Of a stretch of 64,000 nt of DNA, positions 10,901-20,519 are shown in pieces (positions within the stretch are counted from its first letter, which is position 1; the number at the start of each line of letters is the position of its first letter). The stretch is from Ceratothoa steindachneri (Eukaryota; Arthropoda; Malacostraca; Isopoda; Cymothoidae): the NCBI GenBank assembly GCA_963969495.1, contig OZ018329.1, positions 151,415,582 to 151,479,581 of the forward strand, written 5' to 3'. A program made the translations under genes and the position numbers. Below the pieces are notes generated by a model, which was given only the letters and a program-made list of their open reading frames with translations, ran no database searches and had not been told where the DNA came from.

Positions 10901-12329
10901 GAGTGTGACTGTTGCGCGTGTGGTTGAGCAGTTGTTTTTTCCTATGTGTGTATGGAAGCCTAGAAGATGTCTGAGTGATAATGGGCCTGAATTTGTAGGG
11001 GAAGTGTTTGAGCAAATGTTGAGAGAGAATGGTGTGGAGCATGTGAGAACAACTCCGTATGTACCGTCTTCAAATGGATTGGCTGAACGGACTATAAGAA
11101 CCTTGTGTGAGATGTTGAGAATGATGAGTACGACAGTGAATGACTGGGATGTATGTCTGGGGAGAGTGTTGTGGGCGTATAATTCAACTGTGCATAGTGC
11201 AACTGGAATGTCCCCATGTCAGTTTGTGATGAATTTTGAAAGGCGAGTGAAAGATAGGTTTCGTTTGAGTGAAAGTGAGCAGAGTGTATGGCGTGAGGCG
11301 CATGAAAGGTTCCGTTCATTTGAATTAGGTACAAAAGTATTGAAGGTGAAAGAAGTGAAGGGTAGGTTGAATGTATCAAAGATGAGTGAGAAGTTTGATG
11401 GACCTTATAGAGTTGTGAGGGTTTGGGAAAATGGAGTGACATATGTTTTGGAGAGTTTGAATGACGGCATGACTGAGAGAGTGCGGGCTCATCAGAGTCA
11501 GTTAAGGAGATGGAGAGAACCTCCTGACTACCTGGTGAGCCATCCGGTGTATGGACTGTGTAGAGAGAGAGGTAAAGTGCATGCTGATGAGATTGAATGT
11601 GAGAGTATGGATCTGTCTGGGAAAGAGCTAGTCTTAGTCTCGAGGAGTAGAAAGCGTACAAAGAAGAGTGAAAGGAAGAATGCAAGTACGAATGAAAGTA
11701 AGTCTGAGCAGAGTGTTTCTGGTATGGGGGATCTTGAAAGGGAGATTGAGTTTTTGCATAGACAGGTGAGTGATTTGGCTGGTATAAGTAGACGAGTGAG
11801 TGAGCTGCCTGTGCCAAATTTTTCTGGTTTTGGGAACAGTATGAATGATAGTGTGTTTGGGCAGAATGAACCTAGTGTGGCTGATTTTTCGGGTTTTACG
11901 AATGGTAATAGTAGGGATGAGTTTGATGTAGTGAATGATGAAGTGGCTGATTTTTCAGGTTTCTGGTGGGAACCAGTCGAAGGGGTTTCTGGTATGCCTG
12001 TTGAGAATACAGGGGATGTGAGTGACCTGTCTGTTTCGCAAGAATGTACCTTGAGTTGGATGAGAGCTGTGAGTGAGGAGCTGATGAATGGGAGTATGAA
12101 GAGTGAGGGTTCTGAACGGAAGAGTATGAAAGAATTCTGTCGTGAGATGGGAGAACTGGTAATGAGGGCTAAGAGTATGGTTGATGAGATGATAAATAGT
12201 GACGATGAGACTGACAGGACAACTGACGAACAACCCCGACTAATTGCTACGCGTAGCCAGGGACCAGTAGACGAGTGTGAATGGGTGCAGAAGGGTGCGA
12301 TTGAGCACAAGTGGTACCGTGAAGAGTGA
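7956..12329 (+). CDS. pol: GyA pol polyprotein: RT - RNase H - OTU-like - protease - integrase
   Basis: An uninterrupted frame; residues are counted from the codon at 8088, but the frame is open upstream to 7956. RT has LDLVRGYYQM and catalytic FIDD (131-134). RNase H starts at LYTDASG (about 283). Next come an OTU-like domain (about 430-560: GGDSLFESV ... HYNWV, Ser437 in the nucleophile position, His552), a retropepsin-like protease (about 605-715: LIDTGAQVSL with DTGA 626-629, then LLGVDF) and integrase. Integrase has an HHCC finger (H837, H842, C872, C875), core D904, D964 and E1000 (D-35-E spacing), and a GPY/F module (KFDGPYRVV). A tail of about 260 residues holds three FSGF motifs. Gypsy elements normally place protease before RT. 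The frame looks intact, but with gag and the LTR-gag junction gone the copy should not be autonomous. The coding strand is G/T-rich and C-poor. Confidence 0.9.
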   Translation, partial: NLRDLDFGVAKLPEFKIVLKEDSPIYQRPRHFPRPVADEIEEQCLELEQLGVIEESESAWNSPIVPVHKPDGRLRLCVDYRKVNERTVKERFPMCVVSECVYSMHGMEWFTKLDLVRGYYQMSIAEESRPVTAFSSSKRHYQFRNLSFGLANAPGAFQRAMNVVLSKFASKNVIAFIDDILIMTETFEEHMRLVNDVLRTLESVGVKVKVAKCEWFAKEVEFLGHMVSENGLRKSSKYVEKVRMFPKPVTVKQLKSFLGLIEFQRKFIRDCSGVSKPLTEWMGKKGSTVVKWNDKMNEAYERLKEAAAEDVELAYPDYSVNAKMLELYTDASGYCMGGFLMQEQRLNGENVRRIIGYVSKAMNVAERKYSTVERELAAIRYCLKVLRPFLYGVRFVIKTDHQPLVYLQRMKWADSRIARTLEDLSDFDYVIEYVPGERNGVADLMSRYPGTNDENVCGVSDPEYLPKGIMNGKESKGGGDSLFESVWNGLQDLKSDGVDVRVPDSVDDLRKEVMNEVCSKPESIGMAKVRNFMKELRAMCMQGVPPFQEVLIVVSRLYGVIVYVHFGGERPIVYKDEKMKGLNPNVVHLQCLSGVHYNWVIEKCSYIREKNDCLDEDECVLSDDMGVNDSVDISADVGVLVPSVYCDHGGPNMMEARVKVGERLFCGLIDTGAQVSLVNEKILSKYDEFKCCEHKPVKLRISGLGNGLIVAWEQVSLKVSLGNGVNVRHDFVILKGEQMPCCFLLGVDFMRLNGLSLDADKDRLMKGECEVMKLNECAKNVVKFCGMIELVMDDENEILSDDDILEMQEMCPFVSELKRCVMMRVDLNEWPECLSDFKRYAKDFVVCMDVVYFVRHVKGGDDMYVPVMSLVGMIGLVKLVHDNYGHMGKFKLWECMKEHVFHLFLRTVVNDVATTCERCQKRKVQGVQVKPPMLKVDAKEPFELVVIDCVSLPRTSAGNVGMVVMVDHKSKFVYAAPVRDKRSVTVARVVEQLFFPMCVWKPRRCLSDNGPEFVGEVFEQMLRENGVEHVRTTPYVPSSNGLAERTIRTLCEMLRMMSTTVNDWDVCLGRVLWAYNSTVHSATGMSPCQFVMNFERRVKDRFRLSESEQSVWREAHERFRSFELGTKVLKVKEVKGRLNVSKMSEKFDGPYRVVRVWENGVTYVLESLNDGMTERVRAHQSQLRRWREPPDYLVSHPVYGLCRERGKVHADEIECESMDLSGKELVLVSRSRKRTKKSERKNASTNESKSEQSVSGMGDLEREIEFLHRQVSDLAGISRRVSELPVPNFSGFGNSMNDSVFGQNEPSVADFSGFTNGNSRDEFDVVNDEVADFSGFWWEPVEGVSGMPVENTGDVSDLSVSQECTLSWMRAVSEELMNGSMKSEGSERKSMKEFCREMGELVMRAKSMVDEMINSDDETDRTTDEQPRLIATRSQGPVDECEWVQKGAIEHKWYREE

Positions 12330-12365
12330 TTGAAAGGGTTTAGTGAGTGGCTGGTCGAATGGCTT

Positions 12366-12378
12366 AAGGAAGGAGGGG
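12366..12378 (+). promoter_or_regulatory. GyA polypurine tract
   Basis: AAGGAAGGAGGGG lies directly before the TGTGG start of the 3' LTR, as expected for the plus-strand DNA primer of an LTR retrotransposon. The pol stop codon is 37 bp upstream of the tract. Confidence 0.8.
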
Positions 12379-13229
12379 TGTGGTGGGGCGAATGTGAGTG
12401 TGTGTAAAAGGGCCATTCTCCCACCCCTTTTCTCAGTACCCTCTCCCTCCCTCTGTAAGAATGTGTGTGAATAGGAATGGGTTTGTTTTATTTTTGTTTA
12501 ATTCATGTATAAAATGATTACCATGTTTTTCTTTCTTTCCAGGCATTATTCTGGAAAGATAATAGCTAATAATAAGATATTATTTTGCATTAAGAAAATT
12601 TAACGAAGCGTTATTCTGGAAAGAGGTAAGCTAGTCAATGTATTTTCGGGTAATGCCCACTTATTAGTTTCGCCATCCATGTAAAAATAAATGGGTCACT
12701 GAAGGAGGATATATCTCTTCTTCAGAGAGAGTGGAAGTGTGGACTGGAAGCAAGAGGGGTTCTGTAGAAGAGTGCTCCACCCAGCCCTGAGAGGAGGGCT
12801 TTCGTGTCTCTATCCACCTGAACCGCCATACCTGCCTTCGTTGACAATACTGCCTCCTTCTAGTTAACCAACTACCACCCACCTCCAGCAAGACATAGCG
12901 CGTGTCCCCTTTTCGTTCGGTTGTGGTTGTGTTTTTTTGTTTTGTCTAGAATTTACGTAAATTGTTGTATCCGCCCGTTATAAGATTCTCGTTTGGTATC
13001 ATTATTTTTATTTGGGAATTTAGCCTCATTTTGAAGTGTGCACACTTCCCTAGTAAAATATAAAATTTTGTAAATATAACCTGTAACTATCATTGGTTTT
13101 TTTTGTAAGTAAAGGGACTGTATATACAATCCGTTTTATTCTCCCTCGATTTCTCACGTCCGGACAGTGTAGGAAGCGGGTTGGATCGATTATCGATTGG
13201 GATTAGAGATCTATTTTCGGCCCGCTACA
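12379..13229 (+). repeat. GyA 3' LTR, complete
   Basis: 851 bp beginning TGTGGTGGGG and ending GGCCCGCTACA, so it has TG...CA ends. It shares TATA, donor-like and AATAAA motifs with the truncated 5' LTR. Bases 12959-13229 have no counterpart in the 5' copy. Confidence 0.9.
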
Positions 13230-14159
13230 ATAAGACATATATTGTAGCCTACTAACAGCGCCACCTACCGTGCGCCCCTAATCTGAAGTATTACCTAAGT
13301 TAAAAATATGTATGGATAGTTAGGAGAAGAAAGTTTGAAGGTGTGTATATAAGTAGAAGAAATATGTACCAGGTTAACTGGCTAACTCTGTTTTCTTCCG
13401 GTCAAATAACAGTTATCTTGGTTGTTCGCGTGGGTGGGCGTATAAATATGACCAGTGTGGTGGGAAAGGTGTTGATGGATTTTTTTTACAGGATTTGTGT
13501 TTCTTGAACTACACATATATAGCAATAATACTGAATGCATCCTTTTGGAACAATAATCAAAATGAAGGTCGGAAAAATAACTTTTAAAAAATCGAAGAAG
13601 AGAAATCAATACACAAGAAAAAAAATGAAAAAGTCATTTTTAGTCAGAATTAAGAAGCCAGGCTTCGTTAACAATCCTGAAATATGGTTTAATCAAGCAT
13701 TAAACAATGGAAAATTAAGTAACAAGTAATTAAAAAGACTAAATAATGTCAGGCATAGGGTAGGTAGGATATATAGAAAAGAAATAAAGGGGGAAAAACA
13801 TTTAAAATAAAAGAAAAACCTAGTTTTGATCAATATAAAAAACCACAAAAAAGCCTTGTAACAAATGGAGCTTCCTGATTGGTCATTGACGGAACTGAAT
13901 CCAGATCTGTGAAAAACACTGAAAAGTAGCCCAAAAAGTAAGCTAGAATCGCATTCGGCCATACTCGCAACATTTACCCAAATTTACAATGTTTTTTTTT
14001 TGTTTTGTTTTTATTAAGGGGCTATCTGGCGACTGCCGACTTAGGCATAAGTTGCCGTAAACAAACAGCCTAGTTCTAGGCTACTTCAAAATAATTCAAC
14101 AGGAAACAACAATAAAAAGAAATAACAATACAAAAAGGATAACAAAAACAACAACAACA

Positions 14160-17100
14160 ATAAAACCGGGTTAAATGAAAGGGAGAAGGCTGGCCTCCCC
14201 CCAAAAGTCAGTAAGTCCACCAGTCATGGTGCACGCACTCGTCCCGAGTACAAAGGACAAGCAGTAGCAACCCCGCCCATCCTGGTACCGGGACAAGTAA
14301 TGTGCGCGAAGATCACCCAGACTGGGACATTTGACAAGAATGTGTCGAACAGTCTAGGGGGCGACGCAGTCATCGCAATAGGGCGCTGGCGAGTGCTCCA
14401 TCAAATAGCGATGCGTCACACGAGTGTGTCCGATTCGGAGACGACAGAAAGAAACCTGAAGCCGCCGCGGCATTGGGAGATAGATCCATGGCAACAGTCG
14501 CGGCGCAATGGCACACAACTTTAAGTTCCCTTCGACCGTCTCCCATCTTCTTTGCCAAGCAGTCCGAAGAGCTGCCAGTATTCCTGCCATGTAGTCGGTG
14601 TGAGGAAGAGCGAAACGCTGGTCCGGTCGCAGAGTCCTCGCGGACTCTTTGGCGCGCTCATTCCCCGCAATTCCTACATGTCCAGGAACCCAGCAGAAGA
14701 TAATCTCGACATCTGCCCGGCTCGCCAAAACCGTGGCGTCACAGATATCACGAACCAGGGGATGCGGAGATTCCAATGCCCCGAGAGCACTCAGGGCGCT
14801 TTGTGAGTCGCTATAGATCACAATCCGGTCTCCGAACCGGGCACGTCGCGTAATCTCCCGTACCGAGTGGTGTATTGCCACCAGCTCGGCCGTGAAGACA
14901 GACGCAGCGCCTGGTAGAGCCCCACTGACTTCAAACAGAGGGGATACGGCGTGGAAGCCGACCCCCTCTTGGGACTTGTAGCCATCCGTATACACTGGCA
15001 CGGTTCCAGCGTGACACGATGTGTGCTCCAAAAAGGTCGAACGCAATACTCCCGGCGCAGTACAAGCTTTGGGAGCAGAGGCGTGGGGACAAATAGCCAA
15101 ATGTGGTACCCTCCAGGGTGGCGTCCTGGGCAAAACCAGGGGCGCCACCGGCCCGAGAGCGATATCTACCTCTCGAAGGAGTTTCCTGGCCCTAAACCCA
15201 AAAGGCTTAGGGTATGACTGGCGTCTCTCGGCGGCATAGGCACCATCGAGATCAGCTGCGGATGCAGTGAGAGCTGTTGGCGACTGAGGGAGGCGCCGGG
15301 CTCGCGCGTACAGTCGAGTGATACACTGCACGCGGCGCAGAGCGAGTGGCATCTCCCCAGCATCAACCAACAGGCTCTCAATGGGGGAAGTGCGGAAGGC
15401 ACCGGTCGCAAGGCGAAGGCCGGTGTGGTGGATCGAATCCACCTTCCGCAATAAACGCTCGGCTGCGGATGCATAAAACTCGCATCCGTAGTCGAGCTTC
15501 GAACGAACAAAGGATCGATAAAAAAGTAAGGCAGTAGCCCTATCAGCGCCCCAAGCGCTCAACGTCACGGAACGGAGAATGTCCATGGCGCGGGTACAAG
15601 AGACCCTAAGGCTGCGAATATGAGCCTCCCAGGTGAGGCGTCGGTCGAATACAAGACCAAGGAAACGGTGCGACTCAACCACATCCAGGCGCACCCCATT
15701 AAGAAACAAATCTGGGTCGGGGTGAAGCCGTGGATGGCGGCAGAAGTGCACCACCTTAGTCTTGGCCAAAGAAAACCGAAACCTGTGCGCTTCGGCATAG
15801 CGAGAGACGCGGTTCAATGCCTGTTGGAGTCGACGCTCCAGAGTTGGCATCTGGGCCGCGCCAAAAGAGATCGAAAGGTCGTCCACGTAGAGCGTAGCGA
15901 GAACATCTTCCGGCAGCACCGAGGTGATGCCGTTGATGCTCAGGGCAAAGAGTGTGACACTGAGGACACTTCCCTGCGGGACACCCTCTTCCTGCTCCTT
16001 TGGGCCGGAGAGGGCTTCCCCCACCCGTACGCGGAATCGACGATCTCGCAAAAATTCAGATATAAAAATTGGGAGGCGTCCCCTCGCCCCCATCGTGTGG
16101 AGAGTCTCCATGATACCGTATCGCCATGCGGTATCATAGGCCTTCTCCAGATCGAAAAACACCGTGGCGTAGTGCTGTCTACGAAGGAAAGCCTCGCAGA
16201 CGGCATTTTCCAGTCGGAGCAGAACTTGCGGAAGCCGCACTCTGCGGAAGACAGATGGCCTCCGCTGTCCAGGAAAAAGGCTAATCTAACATTTACCAAT
16301 TTCTCCATCAACTTGCACACGCAAGAGGTTAGAGAGATTGGGCGGAAACCGGTCGGATTAGAGTGATCTCTCCCCAGTTTGCGAAAGGCAAGCACAGTAG
16401 CGATTCGACAGGAGTCTGGGAGAAGACCTTCCACCCAGATCCTGTTGAACAAATCTAACAGAAAGGCAATGCCTCGCTCACCTAGATGTCGAAGCATGGC
16501 GTACGGGACATCGTCCGGACCATGGGCGGTGTCCGCGCACGAAGCGAGAGCGGAACGCAACTCGCTTACAGTAAACTTGTCGTTGAAGGGTTCTCCGCCG
16601 GCGGCCTTCCGCGACATCACGACGTGCATTGAATGCTGGCGGAGCAGCATCCCGGCTAGAGAATGCGGAAAAAGCGGTCGCGAAGGATTCCGCCACGGAC
16701 GCGGAGTCCGAGATTGCGGTCCCATTCTCCTGGAGAACGGGAGGGGCGTCCTGCGAGAACTTGCCCCGAATCCTTTTGACTCGCTTCCACACCTCAGCTA
16801 AAGGGGTCTTCCTGTTAAGTGAAGACACGTATGCCCGCCAAGAAGAGCGGCGGGCGTACTTCGAAATACACCGGAACCTAGCCCTAGCCCGACGAAATTC
16901 AGCGACAGTGAAATCGTTCGGACGGCGCTTATAGCGCATGTAGGCATAACGCTTCTGTTTGAGGGCCGTCTCACACTCGGCCCACCACCATGGGAGTGGT
17001 CGGCGTGCAAAACGGCCAGACGTCCTAGGAATAGTAGTCAGGCCCACGGCGATGAGGTTGCCGGAGAAGAACTCAACGGCCTCATCTACCGACCTAAACT

Positions 17101-17943
17101 CCTCGACTGAGATAGAGAATTCAGTCATTTCCTGAAATGCAGGCCACCGCGCCAAGCACCACCGAGGTGGTCTCTCAGGCGGCAGTTGCCCTGAAAATGA
17201 TATTTGAATGGGAAAGTGATCACTACCATGGCGGTCATCGACCACCCCCCAATCAAAATCAGGCTGTGCATCCGAAGAGCACAAAGATAGGTCAAGGCAA
17301 GAAAATGAAGCGGTTCTCGGACAGTGATGCGTAAACTCATCCACGTTTAGGACACATATCTCAAGCTCTTCGATCAGATCGGCAAGGACTTGTCCCCTGG
17401 GATTTATGGAGTAATCTCCCAGAGAGGATGCCTGCCGTTCAGATCTCCAAGCAAGAGATAGGGCCTCGGCAACCGTGCCACGACGCGGCGGAAGTCCCCC
17501 GCGTCGAAGTCAGCTGACGGTGGAATGTACACAGAAATGATAGTATACCTCCTATCCAGGTGCAGCTGCACAGCCACTGCCTGAAAGGAGGTATCTAAAG
17601 AGAAAGGAAGAACGGAGACATCATGCCGGGTGTAAACCGCGCATCCCCCAGCTCGGCCATCCCGCGGTGGTGGGGTCGCAAGACCCTTGCACCCCGGGAG
17701 GGCGGGCAGGGGGCACGCGCCTAGCATGGTCTCCTGCAAAAAGATAGCTAACGGGGAGCGGGACGAGACGAGCCTCCGCAGCTCCTCCCAGTTGGCCCGG
17801 AGTCCACGGCAATTCCATTGAAGGAATATGCCCTCCAGGCCTAGCTCGGAGGAGACGCGGGGGCCCTCCTCGAACTGAAGACCCTCACAGGAATGGCCGT
17901 ACGCTTCCCGGGGGCAGAACCCCGGGCGCTGTTGGCCGGACAA
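14160..17943 (-). pseudogene. IN-2 ORF2: endonuclease - RT - RNase H
   Basis: Domains in order are AP endonuclease (17943 to about 17200: LQWNCRGLRAN, FLQETML, GDLNGRHPLW, then SDHFPIQI), RT (ADTAHGPDDVPYAMLRHL near 16550, GFRPISLTSCVCKLMEKLV near 16340, FFDLEKAYDTAWRYG near 16140, GVPQGSVLSVTLFALSING near 15960, catalytic LYVDD near 15880), RNase H (VYTDGYKSQEGVG near 14980, FTAELVAIHHSV, YSDSQSALSAL near 14800, WVPGHVGIAGNERAKE near 14680) and YCDDCVAP...TVRHILVKC, a C-terminal Cys/His motif. Comparison with IN-3 locates the damage: one C lost near 17412, a frameshift near 16620, about 19 bp lost near 16222, and CAG to TAG near 14360. The RT and RNase H part is one open frame of 628 codons. 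Confidence 0.9.
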
Positions 17944-18019
17944 AGCGCTGGAGGCGCTGTCGCCTTCGAGGACTTATTGGGGGAGGTTGGGCTCGCCATG
18001 CGAGTCTTTTCCTCCCTCC

Positions 18020-20330
18020 CCCTCAAAACCTTAGGCGGGCGCTGCGGCTTCGGAGGCGGGGGGGGCCCTCTTTTCGAGGAACCACCGTCTCCGAGCCACT
18101 CGCTCCACCTCGGGGCGTGGGCGAAGGAGCCGAAGCTCCTTTGTTGCTGTCCTCCTTTCGGGAGACAGCTTTAGGAACCCCCGAAGATGGCCTAGCGACC
18201 ATCTTCAGGGGTGTTGCCTCCTGTGAGTCTAACGACTCAGTGGAGGCGCGTGGCCGTTTCGCCTTGCGGGAAACGGTCACGCTGGGGGAAGAGGGGGGAG
18301 CCCTGGTTTTAGCCGGGGCTGGGTATGAACCCTTTTTACCGCCAGCTTTACCAGGAGAGCGCCCGGGTTGGGTAGAGCCCACAGAAGGGCTCCGAATGGG
18401 CGCGGAAACAACCGTGCTCGTTGGCCTGGATGGGCCAGGAGCAGAGGGTGCCTTTCTAACTACTGAGGCATATGACGTCCCAGGCAGAGCTGGGCGCGCC
18501 AGGACCAAGTCCTTAGCCTCGCGGAATGAGAGTCTATCCTGGGCCTAAACGGCCAGGATTTCTTTCTCCAGGAGATTGCACCACATTGCTTCGAAGAAGC
18601 AGGGTGCGGCTCTCCGCAATTGACACACACGATTTGGACTTATCGTGTGCGACCTTGGAGCAATTTACACAGACTTCGGGTGACCCCGACTTTGCCCGTC
18701 TACATGAGCGATTCGTATGGCCGAAGCGGTGACAGTAATAGCACCGCCGCGGCAGTGGCACCAATGCCTTCACGCGGTAGCGGTACCAACCGGCACGCAC
18801 CGACTCAGGGAGCTTGTCACAGTCGAACGTGATGAAGAGTGTAGGGGTGGGTCTCGAAGCCCCTCCCTGTTTTCTCATCACACGTTCGACCTTGACAGCC
18901 CCATTGTCGGCCAGCTCTAGGGTGATGTCCTCAATGGAGTAGTCAACGAGTTCCCTCACATAAACTACTCCTTTCACAAAGTTCATGGTAGAGTGCGGCG
19001 TCACACTCACCGGGGTGCCATGAAGTGTCCGAAGAGCACTTATCTTGGCCGCCTCGGCGGGATTCGCCAGAAGGCTGCCGTCCGAGAAACGGGTCACCTT
19101 CGGCTCTCTACCAATTGCACTAGCTAATCCTCTCCTCTGATGGATCATGTTGCCCTTGGACAACATGGTGCCATCAGTGGAGTGAATAACGAGGAAGCGT
19201 TTGAAGCCAGCGGGCTCGAAAACGACAGGTAACCTCTGAATGAGGGGCCCCGATGTCATCGAGGCTCCACCCTGTGCACTCTTGGTCAGGGGCTCCGCAC
19301 ACGAGGGGGTAGAGGGGCCGGATGTGCTGATCTTGGCTTGGTCGCCTACCAAAGTGGCAGCAGACCCATCCGTCCCCGCAGCCCCCGCGGATAGAGAGGA
19401 GCCCCAAGTCTTTTTCGTCTTTTTAGTCTTTCTTTTTTGGAGAGGAGGGCGGGGAATGAACCCGCTTCTCACCCCCGCCGGCAGAAGCCCCCAGGCCAGA
19501 TGGACCGGCCTCAGCCAGGTCCCTCTCCGAAATGGAGAAGGTCCTTGTTGTCGTAGGGGCACCTGTCGGAGGAGATCCCTCCCCTCCTTTTACTGCCTCG
19601 GAGCCCTCAGCCATTTGAGGAGGACCTTGCATAGGGGCGGATTCGGGTTCGGTGCTTGGTGCCGAGCCCGAATTCCCCCCCATGGAAGGCCCTACCGTCT
19701 GAGGCTGGGTCTCCTCAAGGACCATGCCTATCACAGGAGGGGCCTCCAGTTGGCCATCCCCTCCCAGGACATCGCAGGTCCCCTTGGCAGTGTCGCCAGT
19801 CTTGTGTGGGGAGGCACAGGCCTTGACCCCGGCAAGTTTTAAAATTTTTGCCAGCAGGTCTTTTGAGGGAAGCGACCGAAGGGGCCTGGCTTCCCTCTCC
19901 CCCCTAAGGGGGTTTGCCCAACTGAGCCGCTTTGATGGGGAGCGGCTGGCTAAGGGCTGCCTGCTGGCTTTCTTAGCAGTCCCCTTGGAAAGAAAAGAGG
20001 GGACTGCCGCTGGGAAAAGGGAGGTGCCCGAAAGCACCTCAGAGAAGGGGGTGAGGGGGAGTCCCCTGCACCCGTAGGCGAAGGAGAGGAGTAAGCCTCC
20101 TCTCCGGTTAGAGAAATATGGAGGGTCCCCTGTGCAAGCACAGGGGGGAGGACCTCCATTTTTTGGCTGGAGCTGCCCGAGGGCGGCTCCGTTGTTCTTG
20201 GGGAAGTTGGGGGTTGGGGTTTTTTTTGTTTGATCTTCATCATTGGGCATGGTGACCCTTTTTTTAACACGGGATGCAATAGCGCACACCTCTCGCAGTA
20301 GCCCGCACTGCGAGAGGTGCTTACAAGCTC
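18020..20330 (-). pseudogene. IN-2 ORF1: gag-like RNA-binding protein
   Basis: Three overlapping minus-strand frames together cover an ORF1: 20289-19423, 19562-18534 and 18508-18023. The N-terminal part is low-complexity and rich in Pro, Ser, Lys and Gly. The middle holds a globular segment (GFKRFLVIHSTDGTMLSKGN ... FVKGVVYVRELVDYSIEDI) followed by two zinc knuckles, CYYCHRFGHTNRSC and CVNCSKVAHDKSKSC, at about 18600-18720. The end is basic and Pro/Ser-rich after SYASVVRKA. Such proteins coat the LINE RNA. Frame changes near 19430 and 18545 break it. IN-1 preserves the N-terminal half of the same protein. Confidence 0.85.
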
Positions 20331-20519
20331 TAGTCTAATCTTATACCTCAAGGACAGTTTCATACACGTTTCTCTAAAAGTACTCCATCCCATGTCACTT
20401 CTCACACCCCTATTCGCTGCATACTTAGGTGCATTCAGCGCTACCTCTTCCTACCGTATTTTTTGGGGGGGAGTACTACAGAAATACATAATATACATTA
20501 TTTTATTTATGTGTTGCCA
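20331..20519. other. Unassigned junction sequence
   Basis: Between the 5' end of IN-2 and the first GyB-1 codons I recognise nothing. Similarity to IN-1 ends at the shared GCTTACA near 20325. Confidence 0.4.

Larger units (their letters stand above)
7385..13229 (+). mobile_element. GyA: Ty3/gypsy-type LTR retrotransposon, gag-deleted
   Basis: Direct repeats 7385-7964 and 12379-12958 align without gaps with about five substitutions in 580 bp, so they are LTRs of a recent insertion. The 3' LTR is complete (12379-13229, TGTGG...CTACA). The 5' LTR stops at 7964 and runs straight into pol, so the last ~271 bp of the LTR, the tRNA primer-binding site, gag and the start of pol are missing. One long pol frame (7956-12329) remains. 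A polypurine tract precedes the 3' LTR. The element interrupts the right arm of the foldback element between GATGTCAT and AAGACAT of the uninterrupted sequence. No clean 4-6 bp TSD is visible. Confidence 0.9.
6671..13295. mobile_element. Foldback/MITE element with long terminal inverted repeats, nested in Mer-1
   Basis: The left end GGTAACACTTCAG (6671) and the right end, read on the other strand, GGTAATACTTCAG (ending 13295) start inverted repeats of at least 125 bp. The outer arm 6671-6776 pairs with 13230-13295 plus about 7335-7384. An inner arm (6910-6966 against 7160-7215) extends the symmetry to nearly 300 bp with a spacer of about 190 bp. Flanking TSDs are TAAGTTAG (6663-6670) and TAAGTTAA (13296-13303), 7 of 8 matching. 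Without GyA the element is about 780 bp. No transposase is visible. The GGTAA ends, 8-bp TSD and a shared G-rich hairpin suggest a non-autonomous relative of Merlin. Confidence 0.8.
5743..13978 (-). mobile_element. Mer-1: Merlin-type DNA transposon, split by a nested insertion
   Basis: The two ends form terminal inverted repeats: GGTAATTGTGTAGAGTATGG at 5743 and, on the opposite strand, GGTAAATGTTGCGAGTATGG ending at 13978. Both resemble the ends of Mer-2 (36414-37625). The element itself is 5743-6662 plus 13304-13978, about 1.6 kb. The right half (13490-13978) is the reverse complement of 36430-36910 in Mer-2, which proves the halves belong together. The transposase lies on the minus strand in the left half. 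The middle is occupied by the foldback element and GyA. Merlin elements normally leave 8-9 bp TSDs; the flanks here (TACCGTAA left, CAAATTTA right) do not match, so the ends may have been altered since insertion. Confidence 0.85.
13979..20330 (-). mobile_element. IN-2: nearly full-length I/Nimb-type LINE
   Basis: A 6.3-kb minus-strand non-LTR retrotransposon. Its 3' end is the A-rich tail seen as a T-run at 13991-14015, followed by a short inverted repeat around GGGGCTATCTGGCGACTGCC (compare 25360-25390 in IN-3). Reading leftwards from 20330 it has ORF1 with zinc knuckles (18020-20330), then ORF2 with AP endonuclease, RT, RNase H and a C-terminal Cys/His motif (about 14160-17943). RNase H together with this layout is typical of the I-group clades (I, Nimb and relatives). 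Point indels break both ORFs. I find no TSD: the 3' flank AAATTTACAATG is not repeated near 20330. IN-1 and IN-3 are shorter copies. Confidence 0.85.

Noticed and set aside
11092..11817. 241-codon minus-strand frame (Ser/His/Tyr-rich)
   Set aside because: Antisense of the integrase and tail of GyA pol; composition follows from the skewed opposite strand.
11528..12424. 298-codon minus-strand open frame opposite GyA pol
   Set aside because: It is the antisense shadow of a C-poor coding strand: Ser/His/Leu/Pro-rich, no family resemblance, and part of it runs into the LTR.
7385..13229. Endogenous retrovirus with an envelope gene
   Set aside because: After integrase there is only a tail within the same frame; no signal peptide, transmembrane segment or env-like frame before the 3' LTR.
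15620..16366. 248-codon plus-strand frame inside IN-2
   Set aside because: Antisense to the RT of IN-2, which has clear motifs on the other strand.
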